In this document: positions 47,131-58,526 of the stretch, piece after piece | Layout: every line of letters begins with the position of its first letter | Position numbering within the stretch: position 1 is the stretch's first letter | Source of the DNA: Eucalyptus grandis | Taxonomy: Eukaryota > Streptophyta > Magnoliopsida > Myrtales > Myrtaceae | Assembly: GCF_016545825.1 (NCBI RefSeq) | Contig: NC_052618.1 | Location: 9,601,398-9,665,397 of the forward strand | Reading direction: 5' to 3' | Length of the DNA: 64,000 nt | Position numbers and translations under genes: made by a program | The notes under the pieces: generated by a model | Seen by the model: the letters and a program-made list of their open reading frames with translations, nothing else | What the model was told of the DNA's origin: nothing | The model's database searches: none

Positions 47131-48154
47131 GTCAATTTGTCATCAAACAATCATGATTTGCAGTCTTGTATGCTCTGTTACAATTCTGATTGCTGCTACA
47201 AGTCGTGGATTAAGCACAGATTAGATGGATTTTGTCTCAACTTGCTTGTCTTTTTTATTGCCCGTGGGCAAGTGATATCATGTGTTCAAGTTCCTTGTCA
47301 ATTTCACGTGTTCAGATGGCACTAGTTGGCTGTTAGTCCCACGAGAATGAAATCAAGGACTGCATATCAAAACAGATGTATTAACAAAGGGTTTCAATTC
47401 CCCAAAAAAGCACAAACTTTAGGTTGACTCTCTGTTCTGAGTAAAACTTTTTTTTGTCTAGAAAGAATCAACTTCCACTTAAGTCCCAAATTTGATCCCC
47501 ATTCAATTGCCGTCCAAAATCACTGTTGAAGGTCTAACATGGCGCCGCCTTGTAAATCCATGTCAACTAACTACTCACCAAAAAGATGCTTTGTTGTTCT
47601 TAAAATTTTGGAAAAATCAAAACAATTAGAGGTGGATTCTTCAATTCTGCAGACAAAAGTCTTCAAATTTTGCATTTGGGAATCTTCAATTCGTTGGATA
47701 GACTCACGCCCGAGATAGTTGGTTTGTTGAGCTTTTAGTAAACCAATTCTGAACTCTGCTTGTCTCGTGATCCAAGGACAAGTGCTCGACCGAAGATAGC
47801 ATCTTCTGCAGGATCATTCTCAGTGAATCGCCTGCATTCAAGGTATTTGATTGATTTTGATTCTGGTTCTTCTGAATTGAGGATGGATAGCTATCTTCTT
47901 CAATGTCAAAGCTCATTTCAATTCATGGTTTTGCATCTCGTGTTATTCTTACTGAAAGATGCGAGCTTGATGTCCTGCTGGGGTTGGCGATCATGTGCAG
48001 AAGAATTACATCCACATATTGTTCTCATGTTTTGCCTATCCGAAAACTCAATGGAATGGTGACTCTTCCACATTGCACTGTTTGTCATGCATCATTAAGC
48101 ATTGCTGATGCGGCTATGTGTTTGACAAGCATTTTCGGAATGTATGACAGATGA

Positions 48155-51100
48155 TGTGACATCCCGATTTTCCAATTCTGGTTTCAATTAAATAAGTCGG
48201 GCATTTCATCTTCACGCCTATAGCTCTCTTCTCTGAGTTGGCCGCTCACGAGATAACTAGTCTATCAGGTGAAGCCGTTAAGGAATCGAACGCAATAGAC
48301 TTGAGAATTCGACCAGAAACGACCGCTCGACCGTACTAATCTGCAAGGGTCATTACGGCACGGACCGATTAGAGACCGGAGATAGGTCGATTCAACGAAC
48401 CATATAATTTAGTGTGGGTGATTCCACCTAATTGCACAATTCTTGTTGATCGGCACTAGACCGATTTCTCTATCGTTTTGGTACCCTCGTGTCCGTATTT
48501 GAAACTTTGAGATTTCTACGACACTGAGAGTCGCCAATGTGTCGAAGATGCACTTTGTGGCTTGAAAATAATCAACCACGGGTCAATTGCACAGAAAATT
48601 CCTAAAAGCTACCTGGTAGATTATGACGCGCTACGCCGTGCCGCATTGAATTTAACCGTGAAATTGAACCCGATTACAGAAATTGGAAGTTCTGTCAAGT
48701 CACAATTCATTTTAGGAATGTCGACTCATCTCCAGAAGATTTTTCTACAAACCAAGATTTTTGGTGGAAAAGCAAAGTAATGTCGTTTTTGTTCGGGATT
48801 GTCAGAGGGCCGTTTTAATCGAATCTTCGGGATGCAAGTTGGATCATTTGACGGGAAATGTCATGAGAAGGCCGAGGACACATGGGTTGATTTATTTGAG
48901 CTTCAATTGAGCTTCAATTGATTGGAATTAAGAGAGAATTGAATGGATTGAATGGGGGAATGTCCAAAATTCGTAGCTCCCATGGCACACCACATTTTGC
49001 ACCTATTGCCAAGCTTGTAGAGGAAGATTGGAGGAGAGAGAGTGGCTGAGGTCATGTGGTGTCATGGTGGGGGCAAAGCCAATGAGAAGATGGCAAGTGT
49101 TGAGCTCTAGAGAGCCCAAGGAGACCCCCACTCTTAAGCAGCTTCTTCTCTAAGGCTTTCTCTATTGTTGTTGAAGGAGAGAAGCTCAGCAAAAACCAGA
49201 GGAACCGAGCAGCACCAGCCCCTCCATCGTCGCACGCTCGGAAGGCCATCGTCGGCCGTTTTCCTCCTCTGTTTTCTCCTCGTTCCAGTTTCTGCTCCAG
49301 CCGACCTTTCGCCAATGATCCGAGTAAAAAGTTGACTTCCCGGATGAATCAGCGAACGCTCCACCCACGTCCGTGACGAGGACATCCAGACCGTTCCGGA
49401 TCACCTCGACGCTCGCCGGAACAATTCTCCGATCGTCCCGAAATCCTGAGAGAAGCTGCCGCTCGCCGGACCGTCTGGTTCCGCCCTGCTCCGCCTGTTC
49501 CGTGTTTTCTTGTTATTTCGCCCCATTCCGACCATTCCTTTGCCCGTCCCAACCTCCAGCAAGATCCCCAAGACCCCCGGGAGCCGCTGGTTGCCAACCA
49601 CCCGCTTGCTGGAGCTCCGATCGGTCCGTTTTCGCCGTTGAAGTTGCTGGTTTTTTCTCTGCAGTTCAGTCCAGATCAGAAGCAGAAGACAGCAAGGTTT
49701 TGGAGACTTCGTGGCCCATTTTCAAGCCCTTCCCGGCCTCCGTTGGTGTCGCCGCTTTGGGGTTTATCGACCGCCTTGGCGTCGTGGTCGCCGTGAACTC
49801 ACCGGCGCGCAAAACCGGTGAGTTTATCCTCTAATTCTTGCTTAGTGAGTTAATGACTCTTAAGGGGTGTTTAGATTAGTCTAATTAGGTTTAGGTGATT
49901 AGATTAGATTATTTTAATGTAAATTAGATTAGTTGTATGATTAGCTTAATGGATGTTTAATTAGGGCTAATTGTATGATTAAATTAGTGTAATCTTGTTT
50001 AAGCCCTAATTAATTATTTTTAATTAATTAATTATTTCGAATTTATAAATATTATTTTATTAAATTATATTATTATAATATAATATTTAATTATTTAATT
50101 TTCGGAATTAAATTTAATTATTTAATAATTTCGAAAATTATGCCGGGATGGCCGGTTGTTAGAATTTCGCGTTGATCGCAGCAGTGCGGTCGGTTTGTGC
50201 TAATTGTATGTTTAAATTGAGAAATTGAGTGATTGATGATTGTGGTTAATAATTCCAATAATGTGGAATTAAGTGAAATTGGAGAAGTTTTGGTATTTAA
50301 CTTGAAAATACCCGGTGTCAGCTATTGGCATCATAATTGGTTGGTAGGACCAGTTTGAATCTATTGATTGATTTGATTGAGGATTGGTTTGGGTTATTGT
50401 TGAATTGATAGCTTTGGCGAGTAGTTGTTTATATATGTATCAGCTTGGTCGAGTAAATATTATATACAAATATGCTACAGCTTCATTGAGCTATCTATAC
50501 GCTACAGCTTCAGTGAGCTATCTATATGCTACAGCTTCAGCGAGCTACCGTCTATATAATATAGCTTTGAAGAGCATTTGTCGTATTAACGACTGGTTTG
50601 ATAGATGGTATCGAAAGATAGATAATATGATTGAATTGAATCATTGTGATCAATCGGATTTGGTTGAATTATGAAATGTATTGACGTGCAGGAAAGGGAC
50701 TGAGGTGAGGTAAGTCCTCTATCCTATTTGTGTGGCTAGAGCGCCCTGAAGCGTATTTTCTCCCTAATTGAGTTTTAGAGGGTAGGACTCGCTGAGACGT
50801 AGTCTCATCCCGGTTGTGGGATAATATTTCAGGTCCCTAGATGACGGTCGTGAAGGACCGAAAGTCCTGGAGTTCGGAAGGCGGAGGCTGAAGAATTGGT
50901 GAACGTGTCTGACAAGTCGGTCATAGGATAGTTCCCTTTTTGTTGAGCCGGTCTATTTTATAGTCAATCCAGTGTTGTATATAAACCTATGTGTTTATAA
51001 GAAAGCTTGTTTGGTTGTGATTGATTGCCTGCTTTTCTATCCCAAGTTAAATGTTGTCAGGGGATTTGTTTCACTTCCGCATGCATAATAAAATTTAATG

Positions 51101-51181
51101 GGTCGGCGACGTGTCCTGGGAAGTCGCATTTGTATCGACCAGAGTGGGATGTGCGCGCGCTCGGAGGATCGGGGCGTGACA
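48155..51181. mobile_element. Solo-LTR-like insertion, 3.0 kb
   Basis: The element begins TGTGACATCCCGA and ends TCGGGGCGTGACA, nearly inverted termini with the TG..CA ends of an LTR, and is flanked by the 5-bp direct repeat GATGA (48,150-48,154 and 51,182-51,186). It has no gag, pol, primer site or internal LTR repeat that I can find. Long LTRs of Ty3-gypsy elements can reach this length. GC-rich (49,180-49,830) and AT-rich (49,900-50,140) halves alternate as in the solo LTR of CNL2, but the two sequences are not related by eye. Confidence 0.8.
50470..50560. repeat. Short tandem repeat in the 3.0-kb element
   Basis: Three copies of a roughly 33-bp unit around 'tatgctacagcttcagtgag' followed by 'ctatctata', with a fourth degenerate copy ('tatagctttgaagagc'). 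Confidence 0.85.
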
Positions 51182-51186
51182 GATGA

Positions 51187-52570
51187 TGGCTAGAATGATC
51201 AGATCCTTCTTCATTCATTTGATCTTATTCATTTTGTACTTTCAGTTCTATGAGGATGAAAAGTGTCTATGCATATTGATTCGAGTCTTCTAAGCCATGG
51301 GTAGGGTGTTACTCATCCATCATTCTGCAGTAGATGACCCCTTGAAATTATTGTCCTTAAACAAGGATAAACTGACGAGGCAAAAATGTCATATTTGCTC
51401 TTGTGATTAACTTCTCCGTTGTTTAGCCAGGACTTCTTATAGTCTCATCTAATCACTCTCTCCAGATTGTGTAACCTTGCTTCATAAACAATAAATTGAG
51501 ATGAATTGATGTGTCTATACGTGAAGTTAAGATTTGCACATGAAACTATGTTGTAGTTAGAAGCAGATGCTGCCATCTGGTTCTAACTTTTATGACCTAC
51601 GTGCTTGGTTATAGCATCCTAGATGATTGAGTCATGGTTTGTAACTTAACACCAATCTTCCTTACTGATGACAGCTTTTTTGTTGTCATCTTGGATCCTA
51701 ACAATTGTTCTCATGGCCTAAAGAACCAACATCTTAATTAAAAAAAATTCTACCTGCTCCTGGCGGTTGAATGTAAAGACTAAAAGAGAGCATTGAAGAG
51801 AAAGAGGGCTTTTGATTGTTATTAATGGAGAATGTCTTCTCGAGGAATTTGGCACAAGTGTTTTTTCACAAACCAACTTCTATTCTTGAAAAATCTTTTG
51901 CAACGTAAGACTATGTATGAACTCACTCACCTCAATTGTACTTGGGACGCAGTGCTTCGTCCACGATCTCCTGCAAATCTGTGGTTTTCATATCCAGCGG
52001 GCCTTATTGTTCAACGGCCAAGTCGAGTACATTAATGCCACACGGGACATGCTGTGGTCCCTCGCCCGGAAGCTGGGTCGTTGGCATAGGCAGTTACTTT
52101 TTGTCCAGCGTGGATGCGCTTTCATGGAGAAAATGATTGCTAGATAGCAGAATAGTTCTAGCATTTTGGAGGCGGCAGAGCTCAAAAGGCAATGTTAGTA
52201 TAAAGAAATGGTGGAGGCGGTCCACTTATCTTGCGTCCAACGGCACTTTGACCACCTCTTCAACGGCTACTTTGAAAATTGCAATTCTATAAAAAAGATT
52301 CAAAGCTTGCTGAAGGATTCGGTTTCCGACTTCTTGATATTTTACAAGCGTGGTCATAAACTACCAATACTCTGAAGAATTTTGCCAACATACGAATGGA
52401 TTAATATATTACCAACTTCTTATCAACATTGTAAGGGATTTAGTAATATCCAAATAAATTAGATTTATCAATGTCAAAATAAATTAGAAAATTATGTATT
52501 TTTTTTAAAAAAAATTTAGACACGGTTCATAAGTTTTTAACGATGTTATTAATTTACTTATGTCAGATTA
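51187..52570. other. Intergenic stretch, no gene recognised
   Basis: The most gene-like part is 51,910-52,150, where a 76-codon frame reads DMLWSLARKLGRWHRQ near its end, but I cannot tie it to a family and it has no supporting splice or start context. The rest is AT-rich. Confidence 0.4.
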
Positions 52571-52574
52571 ATTT

Positions 52575-52660
52575 GTAAGTAACCTCTTAACCTAGTTGGT
52601 TAGGATCTCACCCCGAGATCCGAGATCCGGAGGTAAGGGGCTCAAAGCCCCTAATATTTA
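52575..52660 (+). repeat. Possible tRNA-derived SINE head
   Basis: An A-box-like 'aacctagttggttagga' is followed after about 40 bases by a B-box-like 'ggggctcaaagccc', the spacing of a Pol III promoter in a tRNA-derived SINE. It does not fold as a complete tRNA, and no poly-A or poly-T end was identified. Confidence 0.3.
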
Positions 52661-52789
52661 TCTTGTCATTTATCTTGTCCCTCGAATTGAGGCGTGTGTT
52701 CACTGCTGCTTTGATTCTACCCTTAAATGCATGTACTCAATTCGGGCTTACTCGACATCAAGGGTGGCTTTCCTCCTAGCGCACCATGC

Positions 52790-53290
52790 GAATCTGTTAA
52801 TTTCTTTCGTTGATCGATATACTTCAATTTTTGTCCTACATAATCTATTTTTCAGTATAGAATTTACATATCATGGATATACATGTAATTTATACCTTTT
52901 TAAATATAATTTTTATTATATCCACAATCAATACAAAACAGCCTCTATTTTGACACTACAATATTTATACATATATGCTAACTATCCGTTTATGTCAGGT
53001 TATTTAAATTTCGGAGTACATGTGTAAGTATATTTTATATACCATTGTTTAAATTATTTCTGTTTTGTGTGACTAACCGAATTAGGAGGGTTGCTTTTTT
53101 AAAAATTTTGGCTGCTGTTAGTCGTAAAACAATTTGTATGAATTTGGGACTAAATATATAATTGTGTATGGTCATGCACACATTAACATGACACTTTCAA
53201 GCTTTTTCAGCAGTTCCTTTTTAATTTCTATTTTACTAGGTATCATATACTTGAATAAAAAGATATTCTTTACTTGAATAATATTAGCAT
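52790..53290. repeat. Partial third copy of block X/Y
   Basis: Matches 26,445-26,960 and 30,200-30,540 in order: 'tttctttcgttgatc', 'cagtatagaa', 'gaccgaattaggggg'-like, 'catgacactttcaagctttt' and 'tctattttactaggt'. The next 590 bases (53,291-53,877) contain a run of 'gacacg' and 'gtcaac' motifs (53,585-53,735) but no gene. Confidence 0.65.
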
Positions 53291-54329
53291 TCACGTATAT
53301 GAAGTCGCCCTACCAATTCAATTATATATGTAATTCAAAACCTATGCATTGTCACAAGATTAATAGATAGATGTCTTTTTTATATCAATAAGGTGTCTAG
53401 AACTCTCTGAGCATCCAACTAATCTCCATTTGGTGTGATGGTCCCTCCATCTCACACATGTCAGGTAATCACCGGAGACTCACAAAAGTGTGCTCATGGG
53501 AGTGGCCACAAGAGAATGTTCAAGTATAGTGATTTGATCACAAGCTTTGACAAGAAAGATAAACACACTTGCCACCTATGAAGCACGGACACGTTGCCCG
53601 TGCTTCCGTGTCATGTCCGACATTTGTCTAAGCATGTCGGGCACGTCAACACGCTAGGACACGGTCGGACACGTGGTCAACGCATGTCGGATTTTCCGAT
53701 ATGCAGTCAACGTTTCTTGACACGTTTTGACACACATGTCTGGAAGACGATGGATGGTGGAGGCAAGGGAGGGCGAGGGAGCAGAGATGAGGCCGCGAGC
53801 GACGGTGAGAGACAACAAGAGAAAGAGCCAAATAGAGAGAAAGAAGAGAGAGAAAACAAACTCCCTTAGAGTCATAATCAAAACATCACAGCGTCATGGC
53901 CTAGTGCGCTTGCAAAGAAAACTGATCTCGGGACTATTTGGCTCGCGGTTTACTGACCAAATCTACGAGAACCTTCATAGATATTTTGATGCGTATTCAT
54001 AGATCATATTCATTCTCAGGTGTAATTCCACTCCGAGGGCAGGTATTTCTTTTAGGGAATGAGCTTGACTAAAGTAGGGGCAAATCTTTTTCATTAGGGC
54101 AAATCTATTTCATCAGGGGCCTTATTAGTGATTCCCTCTTTTTGGTCCCCGGCCGACTATTCTCTCCATCGGTGATAACATAATTCGACGTTGAGTTTTG
54201 TCATCTGCTGTCACGGTTGCACCTCATGGAGAAATTTACTAGTTTCTTCTTGCTATTCATAATGACTATTTGATATATCGATACAAGAGCATATTTATTT
54301 TTCTATATGTCATTTGTAGGTTAGGCTAG

Positions 54330-54900
54330 ACGTTTGTCAATATGTACGTGTGAATTGTATTAAAAAAGTCTCACACCGGATAATTGATGTGGTGTGATTA
54401 GTTAATTTATCCGAGTTAATCTATAACTTATTGGCTTAAATTTTTAGCTCCAAGTAGATATGTTGATAGGTTCAAATTTGGACTCTCTTGGCGACCACCC
54501 TGAACTCCCAATGTGTAGTGTTTGGTAAATATCTCAAGGAACTCAATATGCATCAATATTTGGTAAGTATCTTAAGAAAGAAGTCTCGTGATCAGTGGTT
54601 TCCGAGCAGCCTAGTGTTGTGGTGCAACATTGCATTCTCAATGGCAGTTCGAGATGAAGGTTGGCATTGTTGTAGTTGTTGTGACCTCACACGCAACAAA
54701 GTGGAGATTCACATGTGAATTAATGTAGAACATCCCTAATATTGAACTCACACCTAAGTGAGTGGGAGATTGTTGAGTTGCACATTTGCATTATATTAAA
54801 AAAGTCCTACATCAGAGAATTGATATAGTAGCTAATATATCATAGTTAACCTAAAACTATATATATTGAATGGCTCAAACTTAGACTCTCTTTGGCAATG
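54330..54900. mobile_element. Degraded LTR-retroelement fragment
   Basis: 54,350-54,470 and 54,780-54,890 are similar ('gtattaaaaaagtc', 'ataattgatgt', 'ggctcaaa'-like blocks). The second copy follows a purine tract ('gtgagtgggagat') directly before TGTTGAG, the layout of a polypurine tract next to an LTR. It lies inside the 1.5-kb insertion defined by comparing the two P copies. The sequence is too eroded to classify. Confidence 0.35.
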
Positions 54901-55083
54901 TCCTCAAGTGAAGCTATCAAGCGTCCAACAGTTTTCGAGGTCAGTAGCTTTTTGCAATGGCATGCTTGAAAGGCAATCGGAAGGTTTGAAGGCAATGGCG
55001 CGGCTACATTGTGCCTCTTAATAGACTTTGTGAAGGTATCGAAGTGCAATAGACAATCAAGGACAGTTGCCTCGTAGAAGGAA

Positions 55084-55702
55084 GGAAAAATAATACAAAT
55101 AATTCATGAACTTTGGTCCAATATACAATGTCGTCTTTAATTTGTTTAACTTGGTTCATGAACTATTGGTAAATGTTCAATGTTATCTTTGAACTTCTAA
55201 TTTATTCAATGTGACCCTTAAACTATTGGTAAATATTTAATATAGTCATTCTATTTGTTCAAACAACAATATGATGACATGGATTATTATATTATATGCT
55301 GAGTTGGATTTTTAAAATTAATGAGTCAATATATCCATCTTTTATCCGTCTACTTTAAAAAGGAAAAAAAAACAAATTAGGGACTTCAAATATCCCAAGT
55401 GCAAATTTCTTTTCCTAATTTGAGATAAATATTTTACGTGGATAATCCATATATATATTGTCTACCATTCATATTTAATGGAATGGAAGTCACGTATTCC
55501 ATTAACTTGAATTAACGAAAAGATGACATTAAATAATTTGATATAGTTAGGGAATTAGATTGAACATTTATTAGTAACTCAGAGTTCAGGACTACATTGA
55601 ACATTTACAAAAGTTTAGACACTATATTTAACAAATTAAAAGTTCATAAGTAACATTGCATATTGAATCAAATTTTAAGGACCATTTTTGCTTCATTTTT
55701 CC
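55084..55702. mobile_element. Non-autonomous TIR element (MITE/MULE-like), about 620 bp
   Basis: The left end 'ggaaaaataatacaaat' and the right end, reverse-complemented, 'ggaaaaatgaagcaaa' are followed by about 120 more bases of imperfect inverted similarity (alternating 'catgaact', 'caatgt' and 'aaatgttcaatgt' blocks). No coding capacity. No clear target-site duplication was found. It also lies in the interval missing from the second P copy. Confidence 0.6.
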
Positions 55703-56469
55703 TTATAAGGAAAGTGAAAGTAGGAACGTCCTCTTCGGTTTCTTTGCATCTTGCAAGGTGCTTCTCCTCCATGAACCACCACTTGCATGCACGACTGACG
55801 TACCACGCGTTTTCCAGTTGTCTTGTAGATGTTTCAAACATATTTACCTTATTATTTGAAGAAGAATATTATGTCATCATGAACCTAGTACAAGACACTA
55901 TATATTTCTTTTCATTAAATCTTTACTTATCAAAGGCCGGCGAGTTATTTCTCGATCGATGGGAGAAATGGGCCAAAAAATTGGGAAAATCCAGTTGAAT
56001 AGAACCCGGTATGTGTTGATCAAATATTGATCCATTTGAAATGACATGGGGTCGAAGTCCCATAGAATGTGGTGGAAGACTAAACAAGGAGCCGTAAAGG
56101 GAAGGTGGTGGGGGAAAGAGAGAGAGAGAGAGAGAGATTTCTTTAGTGCAAGATGATTCTTTCATATTTTTATTTTCCTTTATTTAAAGGTTCCAAAGTG
56201 AAGAAAGGATACGATGGTTGAAGGATTTTTTTTTCTTGTCTTTCAGTTCAGATACTTGGCTTCCATGATAGAGGATACTTTTTCCCTTCGTTTAAAGGTT
56301 CCAAAGCGAAGAAATGATGAGATGGTTGAGGAATTTTTTTCTTATCTTTCAGTTCAGATACTTGGCTTCCACAATAGAGGATTCTTTTCTTCGAGCCTAG
56401 GGATTCTTCCTCAAATTATTCGAATTATTATTTTCTTCTTCAAAGTCATCATCTCCTTCCAACGCTAAA

Positions 56470-57185
56470 TCCAAACCCCATGTCTCCCACCACGCTGACA
56501 TCTTAATGAGCCACAGATTAAACTAATTCCTGCCGACGAAGATCTCTAACTCAAATTTTCTAGAAGCCATAGCGATAATTGCATACAGACAAAATAACCC
56601 TAGGCTTTGATACTAGTTTTACGACTAATGCGCAAACAAGAACAAATGAAAATGACTTACGTAAAAAATAAATTGCATAAATAAAACCTGAACGCAGCAG
56701 ATTTACTTTGTCCAATGGTAAAACCTACTTTATGGGGAAAGTTAACAAGATGGTTTCATGATAATCGGCGAAAAATGGATTACAACCGCTCAATTACACT
56801 CACTCATAAAGTGTTTCTCAATCATAGAGTATCACAAGAAATGAGTTTTCTCACACCCTCAGCTCTCTCGGATGATGATTCTCAATAGTCTCTATGTCTC
56901 TCACAAGCTTTTATACATATTAAGCACACTCAACATGCTCAAAAGACCAAACTCACCATTAAAATAGTTATATGCAAAGAAATTATCAGCCCGTATTTGA
57001 TGACAACATTGATTTCATCATCAATAATGAAAAGAGTTCTTGTGAGAAATTAATGTCCCTTGTTGCATCACCCACACTCCGATTGGCAAGAGTCCAATTT
57101 GGACTTCCTAATATGGCCTGAATTGCTTTGCAATTAAATTATGGGCCGAATTTCAAATCAATCGGGATTAACTTTGATTCATAAT
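56470..57185 (-). mobile_element. Possible copia LTR remnant
   Basis: The minus strand at about 56,598-56,616 reads GTATCAAAGCC, close to an iMet primer site, preceded on that strand by sequence rich in short AT blocks that could be an LTR. It separates the two P copies. LTR ends and a target-site duplication could not be fixed, so this is tentative. Confidence 0.25.
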
Positions 57186-57189
57186 CAAC

Positions 57190-58190
57190 ACGTCACAACG
57201 TCATGGCCGAGTGCACTTGAAGAGGCAGTTGATCTCAAGCATACTCGGCTTGAGGTTTACCAACCCAATCTACAAGAATATTCGTACATATTTTGATGCT
57301 TATTCATGAATCATATGTATTCTTAGGGGTAGTTCCTCTCTGAAGCAGGTATTTCTTTCAGTTAACGAGTTTGACTAAGATATAAGTAGGTGCGAATATT
57401 TTTCATTAGTGGCCTAGTTAGTAATTCCGGTTTTTTTGGTCCCTGGTCAACTATTTTGTCATCCGGTGACAACATGAGTCAATCTTGAGTTATGTTGTCT
57501 ACCGTCGCGGTTCCACCTCTTGTAGAAATCTACTTGCAAGGTGCTTTCATTGGTCCTTCTCTGAGAACCATCACTTGTGTGCTCGGCCAGGGTACTCTAT
57601 GTTTTCCGTTAGTTCTTGTAGATGTTTTAAATACATTTATCCTAATTTTAGGAGAAGAATATCGTGTCATCGGGAACAAAGTACAAGACACTGTATGTTT
57701 CGTCACGTCAAATTTTTACTTACCAAAGGCCAGAGTTATTTCTCGAAGGGAAAAATGGCATAAAAAAAAAACAAAACAAAAACAAAAACAAAAACAAAAG
57801 CGACAATCCAGTAGGATAGAACCTGCTTCATATTGACCCGAAATCCGATCTCGCCCATTTGGCGCGTCGAAGTCGTAGAAATCACGATGGAAGATTAAAA
57901 GAGCAGTACAAGTGAAGAGAGAGATTGAAAGAAAAAGAGAGGCGGCAGAGATTTCTTTCGTGAAAGATGATTCTTTCATATCGATATTTTCCTGTTTCGA
58001 GGATACTTTTTCGCTTTTTTTTAAAGGTTCCAGGGTGAAGAAATCATGAGACGGGAGGATTCTTTCATTTATTCCCTTCATGTTGAGGATTCTTCCTCAC
58101 CTTTCAAATCAGATACTTGTCTTCTATGACAGAGAATTCTTTTCCTCCAGCATGGGGGATCCTTCTTCAAATTATTCTTTTCTTGGCCGA
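57190..58190. repeat. Segmental duplication P, continuous copy
   Basis: The uninterrupted partner of 53,878-56,460; it gives the empty-site state for the 1.5-kb insertion there. It ends about 340 bases before the CNL3 start, so part of the CNL3 promoter derives from this repeat. Confidence 0.7.
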
Positions 58191-58330
58191 GGAAAAATGA
58201 GATGGTCTTCACGACTTTTCTTGGCCAATACCTTCGTATATATTTTGGGAGTTTCACCCCGTCTCATTCAGACATCTGTCGCATTTCCTATCTCGAATTT
58301 TCACCGTCCTTCACTGTCTTCTTCCAGCCA

Positions 58331-58332
58331 CT

Positions 58333-58362
<30 letters not shown>
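58331..58362. repeat. (CT)n microsatellite in the CNL3 leader region
   Basis: About 16 CT units, roughly 165 bases before the start codon. Pyrimidine-rich runs of this kind are common in plant 5' leaders. Confidence 0.9.
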
Positions 58363-58366
<4 letters not shown>

Positions 58367-58526
58367 TTCATTGTATTCATCCTATTGAACCTTTCCTCTT
58401 CTTCAGCCGCTTCGTTTTTGGGTTCCATCACTTCAGCCTTCCTCAGCATATATAAATTCTCAACTTTCATTTCTCTCCAAAGAGGAAGGAAAAAAATCAG
58501 AAAGATAGAAATAAAAAAGCGGGAAA

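Larger units (their letters stand above)
53878..56460. repeat. Segmental duplication P, interrupted copy
   Basis: 53,878-54,235 matches 57,190-57,530, and 55,735-56,460 matches 57,535-58,180. The intervening 1.5 kb is absent from the second copy. Landmarks: 'cgtcatggcc', 'gcaggtatttctttcag', 'ttgcaaggtgcttt', 'gtacaagacact' and 'aaaggccggcgagtt'. No protein frame is conserved. Confidence 0.7.

Noticed and set aside
49373..49834. 153-codon frame in the 3.0-kb element
   Set aside because: Pro/Ser/Arg-rich, no domain, opposed by equally long antisense frames; typical of GC-rich LTR sequence.
52575..52660. A true tRNA gene
   Set aside because: Box-like motifs are present but the arms do not pair as a cloverleaf; at most a SINE head.
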